From JAISGQ01 sp045534445 (GTDB lineage: Bacteria > Bacillota > Clostridia > Oscillospirales > Acutalibacteraceae), in the NCBI GenBank assembly GCA_045534445.1, contig JAZSJQ010000053.1, positions 1 through 6,497 of the forward strand: a stretch of DNA of 6,497 nt. The letters run 5' to 3'. Positions 5,880 to 6,497 of the stretch are shown here, in pieces (position 1 is the stretch's first letter; the number at the start of each line of letters is the position of its first letter). The translations under genes were made by a program, and so were the position numbers. The notes below the pieces were generated by a model, which was not told the DNA's origin, did no database searches, and saw only the letters and a list, made by a program, of their open reading frames with translations.

Positions 5880-5908
5880 GTATATATCATTCTATGTCAT
5901 TAAGTCAA
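5879..5908 (-). promoter_or_regulatory. Predicted sigma-A promoter for the 91-residue protein gene
   Basis: On the - strand, TTGACT (complement of 5903-5908; 5 of 6 consensus) and TATACT (complement of 5879-5884; 5 of 6) are 18 bp apart. The start site would be near 5872, about 24 bases before the ATG at 5848. Confidence 0.65.
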
Positions 5909-5917
5909 CCTTTTGTG

Positions 5918-5928
5918 TATAATATAAT
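5918..5928 (+). promoter_or_regulatory. Predicted -10 region for the XRE regulator (two overlapping TATAAT boxes)
   Basis: Perfect TATAAT hexamers occur at 5918-5923 and 5923-5928, sharing one base. The best -35 is weak: TTAAGT (5900-5905), 17 bp from the second box. It overlaps the -35 of the opposing promoter (5903-5908), so the two directions may compete. The leader to ATG 5945 would be only 10-16 bases. Confidence 0.55.
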
Positions 5929-5944
5929 ATATATGGTGATATAT

Positions 5945-6175
5945 ATGAACGATCAGCATTATGAAAAATACCGCAGTCTGGGGCTCTCTGTCAGCTATTT
6001 CAGGAAGCTTCACGGTCTTACACAGCAGAATATAGCAGACGAGATGAACGTAAGCTACGAGACTATAAGCCGTATAGAAAACGCAAATACAGGTATATCC
6101 CTCGATATGCTCTTCGAGCTGTCAAATGCAATAAAAACCCCGTTATCGGAATTATTTGAACACGCCAAATTATAA
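5945..6175 (+). CDS. XRE-family helix-turn-helix transcriptional regulator, small
   Basis: This 76-residue protein is almost entirely one Cro/CI-type HTH domain (about 16-72): helix 1 VSYFRKLHGL, then LTQQNIADEMNVS (25-37) containing helix 2 and the turn, recognition helix YETISRIENAN (38-48), then ISLDMLFELSNAIKTPLSELF (51-71) with the family's closing helices. Single-domain XRE proteins of this size usually act as dimeric repressors, often of their own and a divergent gene. No sensor or protease domain is attached. I chose ATG 5945 because GGTGA at 5935-5939 is 5 bases upstream. In-frame ATGs at 5933 and 5873 are less likely, because the second would start before the predicted -10 boxes and the extra residues are not family-like. 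A terminator follows 4 bases after the stop, so the gene is monocistronic. Confidence 0.9.
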   Translation: MNDQHYEKYRSLGLSVSYFRKLHGLTQQNIADEMNVSYETISRIENANTGISLDMLFELSNAIKTPLSELFEHAKL

Positions 6176-6179
6176 CTGC

Positions 6180-6210
6180 AGGCACCTTTCGGAAAGAAAG
6201 GTGCCTTTGT
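6180..6210 (+). terminator. Intrinsic terminator after the XRE gene
   Basis: AGGCACCTTTC (6180-6190) and GAAAGGTGCCT (6196-6206) form a perfect 11-bp stem over the loop GGAAA, followed by TTGT. It begins 4 bases after the XRE stop. The T-run is short, but the position and stem fit an intrinsic terminator. Confidence 0.85.
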
Positions 6211-6274
6211 CATATCTGCAGCAAAGATTTCACAAACTCCTTCCAGTTTTTTACAGAAAACTTTGCCGATTCAG

Positions 6275-6303
6275 TTGACAAAAGGTTTGTATGCGTGTAC
6301 ACT
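6275..6303 (+). promoter_or_regulatory. Predicted sigma-A promoter for the isopropylmalate-synthase-like gene
   Basis: Perfect -35 TTGACA (6275-6280), a 17-bp spacer, and TACACT (6298-6303; 4 of 6 consensus). The start site would be near 6310, about 32 bases before the ATG at 6342. The remainder of the interval after the XRE terminator (6211-6274) shows only a weak AT-rich hairpin (AGTTTT 6245-6250, AAAACT 6257-6262) and no recognisable riboswitch or T-box. Confidence 0.65.
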
Positions 6304-6319
6304 TGTATACAAGCATACA
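6287..6319. promoter_or_regulatory. Palindrome cluster overlapping promoter and start site, candidate operator
   Basis: Two perfect palindromes lie side by side: GTGTACAC (6295-6302) over the -10 box and TTGTATACAA (6303-6312) over the predicted start site. They are framed by TGTATGC (6288-6294) and its reverse complement GCATACA (6313-6319). TTGTAT is also directly repeated at 6287 and 6303, 16 bp apart. Such symmetry exactly at a start site suggests a dimeric repressor; the TTGTATACAA form resembles sites of GntR-type regulators in general, but I cannot name the protein. Confidence 0.55.
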
Positions 6320-6341
6320 GCAATCGAAAGGGAGATGCTAA

Positions 6342-6497
6342 ATGGTAAAACTGTCAAATAAAACAAATCTGCTTGAAGTGCATCAGTATAAATACGATCT
6401 GCAGGATATTCCCGAGCCTAACCTGTACCGAGAGATATATCCGTATGATCAGGTGCCCATGCTCGCATTCAACCACAGACTGGTTCCTGAGAGTATG
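6342..6497 (+). CDS. Isopropylmalate/homocitrate synthase-like protein, N-terminal fragment
   Basis: The first 52 codons of a gene that runs off the window, with no stop reached. The site AGGGAG (6329-6334), 7 bases before the ATG, is good. The translated start (VKLSNKTNLLEVHQYKYDLQ, then LYREIYPYDQVP and AFNHRLVP) matches my recollection of a clostridial family annotated as 2-isopropylmalate synthase, in which this N-terminal stretch leads into the DTTFRDG metal-binding motif of the DRE-TIM aldolase fold. That motif lies outside the window, so neither catalytic competence nor the substrate can be checked. If correct, it would condense acetyl-CoA with a 2-oxo acid; leucine synthesis is the default guess, but homocitrate or citramalate chemistry is equally open. 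It has its own promoter with a candidate operator. Confidence 0.7.
   Translation, partial: MVKLSNKTNLLEVHQYKYDLQDIPEPNLYREIYPYDQVPMLAFNHRLVPESM

Noticed and set aside
5873..5944. Longer XRE protein beginning at ATG 5873 (or 5933)
   Set aside because: ATG 5873 lies upstream of the two TATAAT boxes, and the added residues do not resemble the family. GGTGA at 5935-5939 points to 5945.
6211..6341. T-box, riboswitch or leader peptide upstream of the isopropylmalate-synthase-like gene
   Set aside because: The predicted transcript leader is only about 32 bases and has no T-box sequence, leucine-codon run or terminator/antiterminator pair.

Overview
The window looks like a chromosomal stretch from a Gram-positive, Clostridia-type anaerobe, most likely Oscillospiraceae/Ruminococcus-like. 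This is inferred from a DUF1385 (YqhQ-type) gene next to prmC, a RelP/YwaC-type small alarmone synthetase, strong AGGAGG-type ribosome binding sites, and the N-terminus of a clostridial isopropylmalate-synthase-like protein. No rRNA, tRNA, CRISPR array or insertion sequence was seen, and no gene-free stretch exceeds 300 bases.

Layout. (1) 2-2508, all +: the C-terminal ATPase end of a sensor histidine kinase, a DUF1385 membrane protein with an unusual acidic, tandem-repeat N-terminus, and prmC (release factor glutamine methyltransferase), whose GTG start overlaps the DUF1385 stop. (2) 2519-4752: a recA promoter, then recA, recX and an NTF2/SnoaL-like gene joined by 1-bp and 8-bp overlaps and closed by a hairpin. 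RecX modulates RecA filaments; the role of the NTF2-like protein is unknown. (3) 4790-5563: a monocistronic unit with a consensus -35, a ppGpp synthetase gene and a textbook intrinsic terminator. (4) 5573-6210: an AT-rich accessory-looking module of two small divergent genes, a 91-residue protein on the - strand and a 76-residue XRE-type regulator on the + strand. They share a 96-bp spacer with promoters both ways and repeated GTCA boxes. (5) 6275-6497: a promoter overlapped by nested palindromes, then the first 52 codons of an isopropylmalate/homocitrate-synthase-like gene cut by the window edge.

Most of the window is conserved housekeeping: translation termination, recombination and stringent-type signalling. 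The less ordinary parts are: two 11-bp perfect hairpins inside coding sequence, each in the downstream member of an overlapping gene pair (prmC at 1698-1725, recX at 3878-3904); the NTF2-like gene translationally joined to recA-recX; the divergent small-protein/XRE module; and the palindrome cluster at the last promoter. I do not see convincing evidence of an entirely new system. The divergent module and the intragenic hairpins are the best candidates for follow-up.
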